This document shows, one piece after another, positions 16,213 to 24,599 of a DNA stretch of 64,000 bases. The notes below the pieces were generated by a model. That model was not told where the DNA came from, made no database searches, and was given only the letters and a program-made list of their open reading frames with translations. Origin of the DNA: an uncultured Alphaproteobacteria bacterium (GTDB taxonomy: Bacteria > Pseudomonadota > Alphaproteobacteria > CAAHEQ01 > UBA3637); contig CAKPYH010000002.1 of the NCBI GenBank assembly GCA_934202735.1, forward strand, positions 62,001-126,000. The letters are read 5' to 3'. The position numbers were made by a program, and so were the translations under genes. Each line of letters starts with the position of its first letter. Positions within the stretch are counted from its first letter, which is position 1.

Positions 16213-16224
16213 ATTCTCATTATA
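16213..16224 (-). promoter_or_regulatory. Extended -10 promoter directly abutting the pentapeptide gene start
   Basis: On the minus strand TGATATAAT (TATAAT at 16224-16219) is followed by six bases and then the ATG (16212). Initiation about 7 nt past the -10 would fall on the start codon itself. No good -35 is seen, which the extended TGN element could offset. Confidence 0.6.
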
Positions 16225-16256
16225 TCACATAATTTTCAAAAAGAAACAAAAAAAAG

Positions 16257-16742
16257 ATGACTTTTGATTTTATTTGGAGTATAAAGGCCGTTATGACATA
16301 TTTAATAACTATGGCGATTTTACTCGCTGATCAATGGACCAAGTACTTGATTTTGCAAGACCTGCCACAAGGGGGTATTGTTCCGATTTTCCCGGGGTTT
16401 AATGTGGTGCATGCCCGTAATCGGGGGGTCAGTTTTTCCCTGTTCAGTGGCGATTCGGCCTTTGTGCCGTGGATTTTATCGGCCTTGGCGTTGGCCATCT
16501 GTGCGGTTTTGGTATGGTATATACATCGCGAAAAACGTACCGGTGTACGGGTGGGGTTGGCCCTGATTTTAGGGGGGGCTATCGGCAATGTGATTGATCG
16601 GGTACGTTTCGGTTCCGTTATTGACTTTTTGGATGTCTATGCCTATGATTGGCACTGGCCTGCATTTAATGTGGCGGATAGTGCTATTTGCTTGGGCGTG
16701 TTTTTAATTCTGATTTTATCCGGCAGAAAGGAGAAAAAATGA
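16257..16742 (+). CDS. lspA: Lipoprotein signal peptidase (signal peptidase II)
   Basis: This integral membrane aspartic protease cleaves lipidated prolipoproteins. It has four hydrophobic segments and both catalytic-Asp regions: GNVIDRVRFGSVIDFLDVY and FNVADSAICLGV, as well as LADQWTKYL and HARNRGVSF. The length is 161 residues from ATG 16257, which has no Shine-Dalgarno; in-frame ATG 16293 (149 residues) has AAAGG nearby and is a credible alternative. The gene overlaps the next lipoprotein gene by 4 nt. Its substrates in this window include the PEGA lipoprotein and the downstream mini-lipoprotein. Confidence 0.92.
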   Translation: MTFDFIWSIKAVMTYLITMAILLADQWTKYLILQDLPQGGIVPIFPGFNVVHARNRGVSFSLFSGDSAFVPWILSALALAICAVLVWYIHREKRTGVRVGLALILGGAIGNVIDRVRFGSVIDFLDVYAYDWHWPAFNVADSAICLGVFLILILSGRKEKK

Positions 16743-16891
16743 AGCCTGCAATTTATATGATGATGTTTTGCTTGTTTTTGGGGGCTTGCAGTGTGAAAAA
16801 GCCACCCTTGGCACCCACACAGGTGGTGGACGGTAAATCCATTGTTGTCCCCCCCGACTTTGATATAACCCCAACCACACAGGAGAAATAA
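16739..16891 (+). CDS. Mini lipoprotein, DUF3035/BamF-like
   Basis: This 50-residue protein starts MKPAIYMMMFCLFLGACSVK with a lipobox GAC (Cys 17). The mature part is only ~34 residues and has a VVPPDFDITP segment. Alphaproteobacterial DUF3035/BamF-like lipoproteins, often encoded right after lspA, keep an equivalent hydrophobic-VPPDF-L-P motif, and BamF is a minor part of the outer-membrane beta-barrel assembly machine. ATG 16739 has AGAAAGGAG and overlaps the lspA stop. If the reading is right this is a strongly reduced version holding just the anchor and the binding motif. Confidence 0.65.
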   Translation: MKPAIYMMMFCLFLGACSVKKPPLAPTQVVDGKSIVVPPDFDITPTTQEK

Positions 16892-16892
16892 T

Positions 16893-18494
16893 ATGCCCAC
16901 AATTTATGATGAATTGTCAAATAACGCCAATCAAGTACGGAATTTACACCTGCGCGACCTGTTTGCGGCCGATCCGGATCGCTTTACCAATATGCACATT
17001 GCTTGGCAGGATTTTATCTTGGATTATTCCAAGAATAATATGACCTATGAAACGCGGGATTTATTGATTCGTTTAGCCGAAGAATCCGGTCTGAAACAGG
17101 CTATATCCGATATGTTTTCCGGTGTGCGAATCAATACCACCGAAAATCGGCCCGTGTTGCATACGGCGCTGCGTAATCGGGATAATCACCCGGTTTATGT
17201 AGACGGCCATGATGTCATGCCGGATATCAATGCGGTCTTGGATAAAATGCATGTATTTACCGATAAAGTCCGATCGGGGGCTTGGTTGGGGGCGACCGGC
17301 AAGCGTATTACCGATGTGGTGAATATTGGGATTGGCGGTTCTGATTTAGGGCCGGCTATGGTGGTACAAGCATTACAACACTATAAAACTGATGCCCTGA
17401 CGTTTCATTTTGTCTCTAATGTGGACGGCACGGACATGGTTGAAAATTTGAAAACGTGTTCGCCTGAAACAACGTTGTTTATTATATCATCAAAAACCTT
17501 TACCACATTGGAAACCTTAACGAATGCTAAAACGGCGCGTCAATGGTTGGTAGCGGCTTTAGGCGAATCGGCTGTTGCCCGGCATTTCGTGGCGGTTTCT
17601 ACCAATGCTGCGGCCGTACAAGACTTTGGTATTGATACCGATAACATGTTTGTCTTTTGGGACTTTGTCGGGGGACGGTATTCGGTATGGTCGGCTATCG
17701 GTCTGTCCGTAATGTTGGCCGTCGGGTATGAAGGCTTTGTGGAATTTTTAACCGGTGCTTATGAAATGGATCGGCACTTTCAAACGGCCCCGTTTGCCCA
17801 AAATATGCCGGTTATTTTAGGCTTGTTATCCGTTTGGTATAGTTCCTATTTAGGATGTGAAGGGTATGCGGTTTTACCGTATGATCAATACTTACGGCGG
17901 TTGCCGGCCTATTTACAACAACTGGATATGGAGAGTAATGGTAAAGGCGTTAAGAAAAACGGCAATACCGTAGATTATGCGACCGGTGCCATTTTGTTCG
18001 GTGAACCCGGCACGAACGGTCAACACTCCTTTTATCAACTGATTCATCAGGGAACGCACCGTATACCGGCGGACTTTATTGCCCCGATACATTCCTTGAA
18101 CGAAACGGGGAATCATCATGACCTGCTGTTGGCGAATTTTGTGGCCCAACCGGAAGCCTTGATGAAGGGAAAAACGCCGGCGGAATTACGGGCCGAGGGC
18201 GTTCGGGAAGACCTGATACCGTTTAAAACGTTTACCGGAAACCGCCCCAGCACTACAATTTTAATGGATAAATTGACACCACGTAGTTTGGGAAGTTTGA
18301 TTGCCTTGTATGAACACAAAGTGTTTGTGTCCGGTGTGATTTGGAAAATTGACAGTTTTGATCAGTGGGGTGTTGAGTTGGGAAAACAGTTGGCGAAAAG
18401 CATTATGCCGGAATTACAAGACCCTGCAGCGCCTTTGAATCATGATTGTTCTACCAATGCTCTGGTAGATATGATTCGTCATAAGCGTCATTAA
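16893..18494 (+). CDS. pgi: Glucose-6-phosphate isomerase
   Basis: This 533-residue enzyme interconverts glucose-6-phosphate and fructose-6-phosphate. Family signatures are clear: VVNIGIGGSDLGPAM, the phosphate-binding FIISSKTFTTLETLTNA, FVGGRYSVWSAIGL, the catalytic-Glu region GEPGTNGQHSFYQLIHQGT and the C-terminal FDQWGVELGKQLA. Length is close to the usual 540-550. ATG 16893 follows CACAGGAGAAATA. It lies 1 nt after the mini-lipoprotein stop, so lspA, the lipoprotein and pgi are probably one transcript, ending at 18514-18546. Confidence 0.97.
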   Translation: MPTIYDELSNNANQVRNLHLRDLFAADPDRFTNMHIAWQDFILDYSKNNMTYETRDLLIRLAEESGLKQAISDMFSGVRINTTENRPVLHTALRNRDNHPVYVDGHDVMPDINAVLDKMHVFTDKVRSGAWLGATGKRITDVVNIGIGGSDLGPAMVVQALQHYKTDALTFHFVSNVDGTDMVENLKTCSPETTLFIISSKTFTTLETLTNAKTARQWLVAALGESAVARHFVAVSTNAAAVQDFGIDTDNMFVFWDFVGGRYSVWSAIGLSVMLAVGYEGFVEFLTGAYEMDRHFQTAPFAQNMPVILGLLSVWYSSYLGCEGYAVLPYDQYLRRLPAYLQQLDMESNGKGVKKNGNTVDYATGAILFGEPGTNGQHSFYQLIHQGTHRIPADFIAPIHSLNETGNHHDLLLANFVAQPEALMKGKTPAELRAEGVREDLIPFKTFTGNRPSTTILMDKLTPRSLGSLIALYEHKVFVSGVIWKIDSFDQWGVELGKQLAKSIMPELQDPAAPLNHDCSTNALVDMIRHKRH

Positions 18495-18513
18495 AAGTCT
18501 GCTAAATAATCTC

Positions 18514-18546
18514 AGCCAAGGGTGCGTGCTTGCCCTTGGCTGTTTT
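18514..18546 (+). terminator. Rho-independent terminator after pgi
   Basis: AGCCAAGGG (18514-18522) pairs perfectly with CCCTTGGCT (18533-18541), then GTTTT. Confidence 0.85.
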
Positions 18547-18641
18547 AGCATGCGTTGTATGTATCTGTTGGCATGCCAAACCGTGAAGATTTTGATTATT
18601 TTCACAGTCCGTAAAAAGATAAAAATAATATGACAAAAACC

Positions 18642-18670
18642 TTTACAAAAATCAAAAAATATGATATACA
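18642..18670 (+). promoter_or_regulatory. Promoter of the first ankyrin gene
   Basis: TTTACA (18642-18647) and TATACA (18665-18670) with a 17-nt spacer. An upstream in-frame ATG at 18661 lies inside the -10 region and cannot be the start. Confidence 0.65.
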
Positions 18671-18711
18671 CGTCCGTTATCGGGGTAGTTATTCTGATGA
18701 AAGGAAATATG

Positions 18712-19917
18712 ATGACACAAACCGCAACACACACACAAATTAAATCGGATAAAAAAACAGAGAAACCTGTCCCGCGTATGATTACACGCTGGGTTCAAAT
18801 GATTATGACAGCACACGCCGGACACCGTAAAACGTTGGCAAATAATGCTTTAAGATCTATGATTTACAACGGGCTTGGTCGTTATGCCGTGCAAAAGGTA
18901 GCCTTTTTAATGACGCAAGGGGTTGACCTGAATCAAAAAGACACGGAAGGGCGGACATTGTTGATGACCGCGGCCGCCGAACAAAGTATGGCCGGAACCC
19001 GCATGGTGCAATTTTTAATTGGACAAGGTGTAAAAACAGACTTGACGGATTCGCAAGGGCAAACGGCTCTGATGATGGCGGCAGCCTGCGGTAATGTGCG
19101 TTCTGTTGAAGCTTTAATAACCGCCGGTGCCGATCTGAATATGCGTGATGCCGCCGGAAATACGGCGTTGTTGCATGCTGCCCCGAATAGTAATCGGGCG
19201 GCCGTTGTTTTTTTGTTGGCGGCCGGGGCTAATCCGAATGATACCAATGATGTCGGTATCACGCCTTTAATGTTGGCGGCCCGCTATAATCGCGGTTCGG
19301 AAGTTTTGGAAACTTTATTGACGGCCGGTGCCGATATTTGTATCCGGGATAATCAAAAACAAACGGCCCTGTTCCATATTACCAACGGATATATGGATGC
19401 AGAAAAAGTTAAAACGTTGCTTGCGCACGGGGCTCCTGTGAATGAACAAGATGCTTGTGGCGATACGGTTCTGTTAAAAGCCGCCGGTCGGTTGCAGGCC
19501 GATGAAACCGTAAGTACCTTATTGATGGCGGGTGCCGATCCCAATATCACGAATAAAGACGGGCAAACGGCTTTGATGGCGGCAGCCGAACATGCCGATG
19601 CAACGGACGTTTTACAAACACTGTTGATGCGTGGGGCCGATATTGATGCGGTTGATCACAAGGGACGGACGGCTTTGATGTTGGCGGCCCAAAATCAACA
19701 ATCCGATAATGTTTTGACGTTATTGCATGCGGGGGCCAAAACGAATCAAAAGGCGATGGATGTCATTGCTGCATTGTTGAATACGCAATACGCACCCGAT
19801 ACAACTTATGAAAATAATGAAAAGGCATGTCTGGATTTGCCGGGCCAATCGGTAAAGCATACGGTAGCCTGCCAAAAAGTATCAGTTCCTGGGTTATCTG
19901 TTGGCCGTGAACGGTAA
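18712..19917 (+). CDS. Ankyrin-repeat protein
   Basis: The 401-residue product has about nine or ten consecutive ankyrin repeats from residue ~65 to ~370 (for example GQTALMMAAACGNVRSVEAL and GRTALMLAAQNQQSDNVLTL). It has no signal peptide or membrane segment. The ~60-residue N-terminus is basic and hydrophilic; the last ~40 residues follow no repeat. Ankyrin repeats mediate protein-protein binding, and in host-associated bacteria such proteins are often secreted effectors; a VirD4-type ATPase is encoded 3.5 kb away. ATG 18712 was chosen for AAAGGAAAT at good spacing; ATG 18709 is also possible. Confidence 0.85.
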   Translation: MTQTATHTQIKSDKKTEKPVPRMITRWVQMIMTAHAGHRKTLANNALRSMIYNGLGRYAVQKVAFLMTQGVDLNQKDTEGRTLLMTAAAEQSMAGTRMVQFLIGQGVKTDLTDSQGQTALMMAAACGNVRSVEALITAGADLNMRDAAGNTALLHAAPNSNRAAVVFLLAAGANPNDTNDVGITPLMLAARYNRGSEVLETLLTAGADICIRDNQKQTALFHITNGYMDAEKVKTLLAHGAPVNEQDACGDTVLLKAAGRLQADETVSTLLMAGADPNITNKDGQTALMAAAEHADATDVLQTLLMRGADIDAVDHKGRTALMLAAQNQQSDNVLTLLHAGAKTNQKAMDVIAALLNTQYAPDTTYENNEKACLDLPGQSVKHTVACQKVSVPGLSVGRER

Positions 19918-19934
19918 TTCTGCCGGACTTGATA

Positions 19935-19963
19935 AACGGATCGGAAAACGGTCCGTTTTTTTA
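19935..19963 (+). terminator. Rho-independent terminator after the ankyrin gene
   Basis: AACGGATCG (19935-19943) pairs with CGGTCCGTT (19949-19957, one wobble), followed by a T run. Confidence 0.85.
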
Positions 19964-20000
19964 TGTCTTGTTATCAAGATAACATGCCCGGTACATCAAT

Positions 20001-20031
20001 AAAAAAATCCGTCCCGAAAAGAGACGGATTT
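20001..20031 (-). terminator. Rho-independent terminator of tRNA-Ser
   Basis: AAATCCGTC (20005-20013) pairs with GACGGATTT (20023-20031). On the minus strand the stem is followed by a T run, just past the tRNA 3' end. Confidence 0.88.
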
Positions 20032-20033
20032 AA

Positions 20034-20124
20034 TGGCGGAAAGGAAGGGATTTGAACCCTTGATAGGAACAGGTCCTATAACAGATTTCGAGTCTGCCGC
20101 ATTCGACCACTCTGCCACCTTTCC
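20034..20124 (-). tRNA. tRNA-Ser(CGA)
   Basis: The 91-nt minus-strand sequence folds as a class II tRNA: acceptor GGAAAGG with CCTTTCC, discriminator G, encoded CCA (TGG at 20034-20036 on the plus strand), anticodon stem GCAGA/TCTGT with loop CTCGAAA (anticodon CGA), and a long variable arm. It reads UCG codons. Its 5' half is duplicated upstream at 20239-20274. Confidence 0.95.
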
Positions 20125-20161
20125 ATATATACTCTCAATCTGTTATTCGGTCTTGCCGTTG
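20089..20161. repeat. 73-bp direct repeat, copy 1 (tRNA-Ser 5' half plus leader)
   Basis: Bases 20089-20161 and 20239-20311 are identical except for one T/C change. The repeat covers the first 36 nt of tRNA-Ser and the 37 bp upstream of it. Confidence 0.9.
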
Positions 20162-20238
20162 GCAATCCCTATAACAGGTTTGTCCGCTTGGGCGTTCAGG
20201 GCCGCCCGGCGCGTTCACCTTCGCCCTTGGCTCGGTAG

Positions 20239-20274
20239 CGAGTCTGCCGCATTCGACCACTCTGCCACCTTTCC
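20239..20274 (-). pseudogene. tRNA-Ser 5'-half fragment (within repeat copy 2, 20239-20311)
   Basis: The sequence repeats the tRNA-Ser acceptor, D arm and the start of the anticodon stem, then breaks off at the anticodon. The 77 bp between the two repeat copies are more GC-rich than the surroundings. The arrangement could be left by unequal recombination or by insertion and loss of an element at the tRNA. The remaining bases up to 20435 contain no gene I can support. Confidence 0.8.
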
Positions 20275-20435
20275 ATATACACTCTCAATCTGTTATTCGG
20301 TCTTGCCGTTGAGAGAAATTCCTAACAGGACTTCCTATCTTATAACCTAATTTTGAAAAAAAAGCAACATGAAAGCGATTTTTTTGTGTCTTTTTTTTTA
20401 TTTTTGGAGTATTCTTATTTATGGAAAGGAAAAAT

Positions 20436-22487
20436 ATGATGCACATACCGGTTCTTTATTATTTGAAAAGATACAAAAATTGGGTCGCAGCCGCCTGTAT
20501 TTTCACGATTGCCTTCTTTACGGCTATGATGATCAGTTATGAATGGTGCTTGCGTGTGTCGTTCAAGGATACACCGTTGATCGCGTTTATTTACGAATCA
20601 ATATACCATTCTTTATTCTTGTACGGCACGATTATTACCCTGTCAATTTTATTGATTTGTATGGTACGATTACTTGGGTTCTTTCGTAAAAGAGATATTG
20701 AAATCCTGCTGGAAAAAACGACACGGGATTTACGTCAGGAAAATACCGCATTATCACATCAAATTCAAGGGACATACGCCGTCTTGAATAAAATTCCGAA
20801 CGGTATTGTGATTACTCAAGGGGGAAAAGTACGTTTGTGTAATATGGCGATGAATGCTTTTTTCAAAGGAAAACCGCAGAATGCTATCGGGCAAGATCCG
20901 GCCGCCTTATTCCCTGTTCCGGAAGAATTAAAGAAGATATTTGAAAAGGGGCGCGGCTACTTTGAGAAACGTTCTAATTTTTCCTTGCAATGTCCTTTAA
21001 CTCGCCGAGATGGTGAACGTGTTTTATATCAGATTTCAGCGTTTCCTCTCACACAAAAAGAATCCCGTCCCGAGATTGTGTGGTTTTTTCAGGATTTTTC
21101 GGCCGAAGCATGGAATATAGAACTGGAAAAATACTATCAGACCGTTTTTCGGGTTTTAAGTGTACTGCACCATTTTAATGACGGCGAGGATGAATATACT
21201 TTGTTGCGTCAAATGTTGAATGAAATTATCGGGATTTATGGCTTGAAAACTGGGTTTTTCCTGACATATCAGGATAAACATCTGCATATCAATTTTGCTG
21301 TCGGTGATGATTTAGATTTCCCGAATGTGGTACACGATATTGATTTGGAGGATAAACGATACCAAAACATCGCGATTGTACGGGCCTTTATGACGCAACG
21401 TGCCGTAGGGTTCAGCAATATTCAGGATATATCTTATTACAAAACGTCTTTCGGACGTAAAGGGAAAAAGATGGTTTTATCTACCTACGCTTTTCCGATT
21501 ATCATAGAAGGCAAAGTAGAAGGTGTTGTGAGCCTGTATGGCTATAAAATCGGCTTTTTCTCGGACAGCTTGATTTTCCGGTTGCAACAGTTGTTATCCG
21601 AAATATGTGAAAATATCGGTGCGATACGGTTGCGGAGACGGACGCAATTGGCCATTCATCAGTATGAAGAACGCTTACGCTTGCAAATACATGAATTGGA
21701 AGACAATAAAAAGACCATGCAGGAACAGGCTATCGTTTTAACCGAAGCACGGGCGGCGGCGGAAAATGCTAATAAGACAAAATCGGAGTTTATTGCAAAT
21801 ATGAGCCATGAATTACGTACACCGTTGAATGCGATTTTGGGTTTTTCCGAAGCCATGTCCTGTGAAACATTTGGCCCGATACCGGAACAATACAAGGAAT
21901 ATGTACAATATGTACATTCCAGCGGACAGTATTTGTTATCTCTGATCAATGATATTTTGGATTTATCCAGTATTGAGGGCGGACATCCCAAGTTGCACGA
22001 TTCGGATATTGATGTGAAGCCCTTGACAGATAATGTTATGGAAGTGGTACGACATTATCCGGGTGGTTCGGAACGACAGATTACCTGTACCGTTCGTCCC
22101 GTGGGATTGCATTTATTTATGGATGAACGATCCTTGAAACAAATCCTGTTAAACATCTTGTCTAACGCTATCAAGTTCACGAATGATAAGGGGAAAATTG
22201 ATATGGATATTCGCTTGACTCGGAACGGGCAAGTTCAAATCCGTGTTAAAGATGATGGTATCGGTATTCCCAAAGATAAAATGCAGTCTTTATTTCAACC
22301 GTTCAGTCAGATTGAAAACGTGATGACACGTCGTCACCAAGGAACCGGTTTGGGGTTAGTGTTGATTAAACGGTTGACCGAACTGCAACAAGGAACCATT
22401 ACCCTGGATAGTCAGTACGGTAAAGGCACAACCATCACTTTGCTTTTCCCGAAAGAACGTGTTTTAGCCCCGATAAAGGAGAAATAA
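20436..22487 (+). CDS. Membrane sensor histidine kinase, PleC/PdhS-like
   Basis: The ~683-residue protein has two N-terminal membrane segments (about 10-35 and 50-72), a PAS-like domain (~100-215), a GAF-like domain (~230-395), a coiled coil, a HisKA box (NMSHELRTPLNAILGFSEAM, His near 458) and an ATPase domain (SNAIKFTNDKG, DDGIGIPKDKM, GTGLGLVLIKRL). There is no receiver domain. The FSEAM...FGPIPEQYKEYVQ...LINDILDLSSIE context resembles the alphaproteobacterial PleC/PdhS group. ATG 20436 (or 20439) follows AAAGGA; an in-frame ATG at 20421 is less likely. The next gene, for a periplasmic binding protein, starts 3 nt later. Confidence 0.92.
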   Translation: MMHIPVLYYLKRYKNWVAAACIFTIAFFTAMMISYEWCLRVSFKDTPLIAFIYESIYHSLFLYGTIITLSILLICMVRLLGFFRKRDIEILLEKTTRDLRQENTALSHQIQGTYAVLNKIPNGIVITQGGKVRLCNMAMNAFFKGKPQNAIGQDPAALFPVPEELKKIFEKGRGYFEKRSNFSLQCPLTRRDGERVLYQISAFPLTQKESRPEIVWFFQDFSAEAWNIELEKYYQTVFRVLSVLHHFNDGEDEYTLLRQMLNEIIGIYGLKTGFFLTYQDKHLHINFAVGDDLDFPNVVHDIDLEDKRYQNIAIVRAFMTQRAVGFSNIQDISYYKTSFGRKGKKMVLSTYAFPIIIEGKVEGVVSLYGYKIGFFSDSLIFRLQQLLSEICENIGAIRLRRRTQLAIHQYEERLRLQIHELEDNKKTMQEQAIVLTEARAAAENANKTKSEFIANMSHELRTPLNAILGFSEAMSCETFGPIPEQYKEYVQYVHSSGQYLLSLINDILDLSSIEGGHPKLHDSDIDVKPLTDNVMEVVRHYPGGSERQITCTVRPVGLHLFMDERSLKQILLNILSNAIKFTNDKGKIDMDIRLTRNGQVQIRVKDDGIGIPKDKMQSLFQPFSQIENVMTRRHQGTGLGLVLIKRLTELQQGTITLDSQYGKGTTITLLFPKERVLAPIKEK

Positions 22488-22490
22488 AAA

Positions 22491-23471
22491 ATGAAAATAT
22501 CCTTGAAAATCATCTGTATGTGTTTGATGGGAATCATGATGACTTACGGCGTTCATGCTCAATCCAGTCGGTATATTGAACAACAAAAAAGAGAAGTCAA
22601 ACACGTTGCGGAAAAAAGGAAGATTTGTAATATTACATATCCCATTAGGATTGCGACATCGGCCACAAATCCGCCATTCGGTTGGACGGAAGCCGAGTGG
22701 GATAAAATGAAGCAAAAAGATAAATATCTTGCCAAAGGATATAACATTGATTTGTTGTCTGATTTATTTAAGTCGTTAGATGTGTGGGCATCTCCCGTTG
22801 CTTTTACCAATGATACGGATGCATTGAATGGTTTGGAAAACGGGCGTGTAGATGTATTTATCGGGGCGTATTACGATCCTCGGTATCGGAAAATGGGATA
22901 TACATATATTATTCCGTCCTATTTTCAAAATGTGGCTGCGCTTATTTTTCTGAAAGGTAAAGAAAAAGAGTTCACGTCATTTCAGGATCTGAAAGGATTA
23001 AAAGGCGTAGTCCGTTCTGATGAACTGTTTTATACTTATGTCCGTCCTTCTTTACCCTCGGATGTATACATTGAGGAAGTTCCGTCTTCCCGGGAAGCCT
23101 TTACACGCCTGATCAACGGTCGGGCAGATTATATATTAGGGTCGCCTTACTCGGCTGAAGCGGAAGCCAGGCGATTTAAATTGAATACAAAGATTACAAT
23201 GGTCAAAACGCCTTTGCCGGCCCAAGAAATGTTTATCGTGTTCGGTAAAAATGCACCATGCCGGGCGGCTATCCCCGAACTGGTCAAAAAAATGAAAGAA
23301 CATCAGAAGCATAAAGTGGAAGAAACACAAAAGTTGATTTCTTATATCAATACCTGGGGGCAGCGTTTCAAAAACGAACCGGGCTTGGAAATCCCGAATA
23401 CTCCGGCCGATAATCCCGATACGCAACACAATATACCCGAACAGAAAGAAGAAACAAAGATAACGAAATGA
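22491..23471 (+). CDS. Periplasmic solute-binding protein (family 3-like)
   Basis: The 326-residue product begins with a signal peptide (MKISLKIICMCLMGIMMTYG, then VHAQ) and has the two-lobe SBP_bac_3 pattern: GYNIDLLSDLFKSLDV, NGRVDVFIGAYYDPRY, then DLKGLKGVV and NGRADYILGSPYSAEAEA. These proteins bind amino acids or small polar ligands in the periplasm. No ABC permease gene is nearby; the partner is the histidine kinase immediately upstream. That makes a ligand-sensing role more likely than transport. The C-terminal ~50 residues are charged and probably disordered. The stop overlaps queA by 4 nt. Confidence 0.85.
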   Translation: MKISLKIICMCLMGIMMTYGVHAQSSRYIEQQKREVKHVAEKRKICNITYPIRIATSATNPPFGWTEAEWDKMKQKDKYLAKGYNIDLLSDLFKSLDVWASPVAFTNDTDALNGLENGRVDVFIGAYYDPRYRKMGYTYIIPSYFQNVAALIFLKGKEKEFTSFQDLKGLKGVVRSDELFYTYVRPSLPSDVYIEEVPSSREAFTRLINGRADYILGSPYSAEAEARRFKLNTKITMVKTPLPAQEMFIVFGKNAPCRAAIPELVKKMKEHQKHKVEETQKLISYINTWGQRFKNEPGLEIPNTPADNPDTQHNIPEQKEETKITK

Positions 23472-24511
23472 AAACAGATATTTTTAAGTTTGACCTACCC
23501 GAAGAACTGATTGCAAACTATCCCGCAGAACCGCGTGATTCGGCCCGGTTGCTGCATATTTTATCCGATGGGACAACAACAGATCACATTGTGGCGGATT
23601 TGCCGGATTTGTTGCGTCCCGATGATGTCTTGATTTTCAATGATACCAAAGTCATACCGGCGCGCCTGTACGGTACACGCGGTCAGGCCCGTATAGAATT
23701 AACGTTGTTCAAGCAAGAAAATTTGACCGATTGGGTGGTCTTGGCTAAAAATGCTCGTCGCTTAAAACCGAATGACATATTGACTTTTACACCTGATTTT
23801 TCAGCCACCGTATTGGGCAAAAATCCTGATGGATCAGTTGTGATCCGTTTCAATGTCGGGGGCGGGCGATTGATGGAAATGTTGCATACGGTAGGGACCA
23901 TGCCCTTGCCGCCGTACATTAAACGCTTACGGGGCGGATTGGATTCGGACAAAGCCGATTATCAGACCATTTATGCGCGGCATGAAGGGGCCGTGGCTGC
24001 TCCGACGGCAGGTTTGCATTTTACGGATAACCTGTTTCGTGATTTGGATGCACGGGGTATTGAACGTTTGTTTTTAACCTTGCATGTCGGAGGCGGGACC
24101 TTTTTACCGGTCAAAGTGGATGACACGGATCAGCATAAAATGCATGCTGAATTTGGTGTTTTAACGCCTGAGGTTGCCGATAGAATCAATACAGCCAAAC
24201 GGGCAGGGCGGCGAATCGTAACCGTTGGTACCACATCTTTGCGGCTATTGGAATCGGCCACGGATGAAAACGGTGTTGTTCACCCGTTTGAAGGAGAAAC
24301 GCGTATTTTTATTACGCCGGGATATCGCTTTCGGGCAACGGATGTCATGTTTACCAACTTTCATTTGTCGGAATCTACTTTGTTTATGTTGGTGTGTGCT
24401 TTTGCCGGTATTGATGTGATGAAACAAGCCTATATACAGGCCATAAACAAGCAGTATCGTTTTTTTTCATACGGTGATGCGTGCCTGATTGAAAAGCCGG
24501 TTTTACGTTGA
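23468..24511 (+). CDS. queA: S-adenosylmethionine:tRNA ribosyltransferase-isomerase
   Basis: The 347-residue enzyme adds the epoxycyclopentanediol ring to preQ1 in tRNA, using SAM, to give epoxyqueuosine. The conserved FDLPEELIANYPAEPRDSARL start, FNDTKVIPARLYG, RHEGAVAAPTAGLHFT, HVGGGTFLPV and VGTTSLRLLES are all present. It overlaps the solute-binding gene (ATGA), so it shares that transcript. The other queuosine genes here are queH (30831) and tgt (35824). Confidence 0.97.
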   Translation: MKTDIFKFDLPEELIANYPAEPRDSARLLHILSDGTTTDHIVADLPDLLRPDDVLIFNDTKVIPARLYGTRGQARIELTLFKQENLTDWVVLAKNARRLKPNDILTFTPDFSATVLGKNPDGSVVIRFNVGGGRLMEMLHTVGTMPLPPYIKRLRGGLDSDKADYQTIYARHEGAVAAPTAGLHFTDNLFRDLDARGIERLFLTLHVGGGTFLPVKVDDTDQHKMHAEFGVLTPEVADRINTAKRAGRRIVTVGTTSLRLLESATDENGVVHPFEGETRIFITPGYRFRATDVMFTNFHLSESTLFMLVCAFAGIDVMKQAYIQAINKQYRFFSYGDACLIEKPVLR

Positions 24512-24544
24512 CTTGCTTTTTACGATGTTATAACCGATTTTTAC

Positions 24545-24573
24545 TTGACTTTTATATGAAAATCAGTCATGCT
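24545..24573 (+). promoter_or_regulatory. Likely promoter of gatCAB
   Basis: TTGACT (24545-24550) and CATGCT (24568-24573) with a 17-nt spacer, 26 nt before gatC. The -10 is weak. Confidence 0.45.
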
Positions 24574-24599
24574 GTACCGCATAAGCAAAAGGAGAAAGT

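Noticed and set aside
18661..18711. Upstream ATG start for the ankyrin gene
   Set aside because: The codon lies within the -10 box region of a good promoter, so it would not be in the mRNA.
20033..20350. A 105-codon plus-strand frame across the tRNA-Ser region
   Set aside because: It is the antisense of the tRNA-Ser gene and its duplicated half; the protein only repeats the translated repeat.
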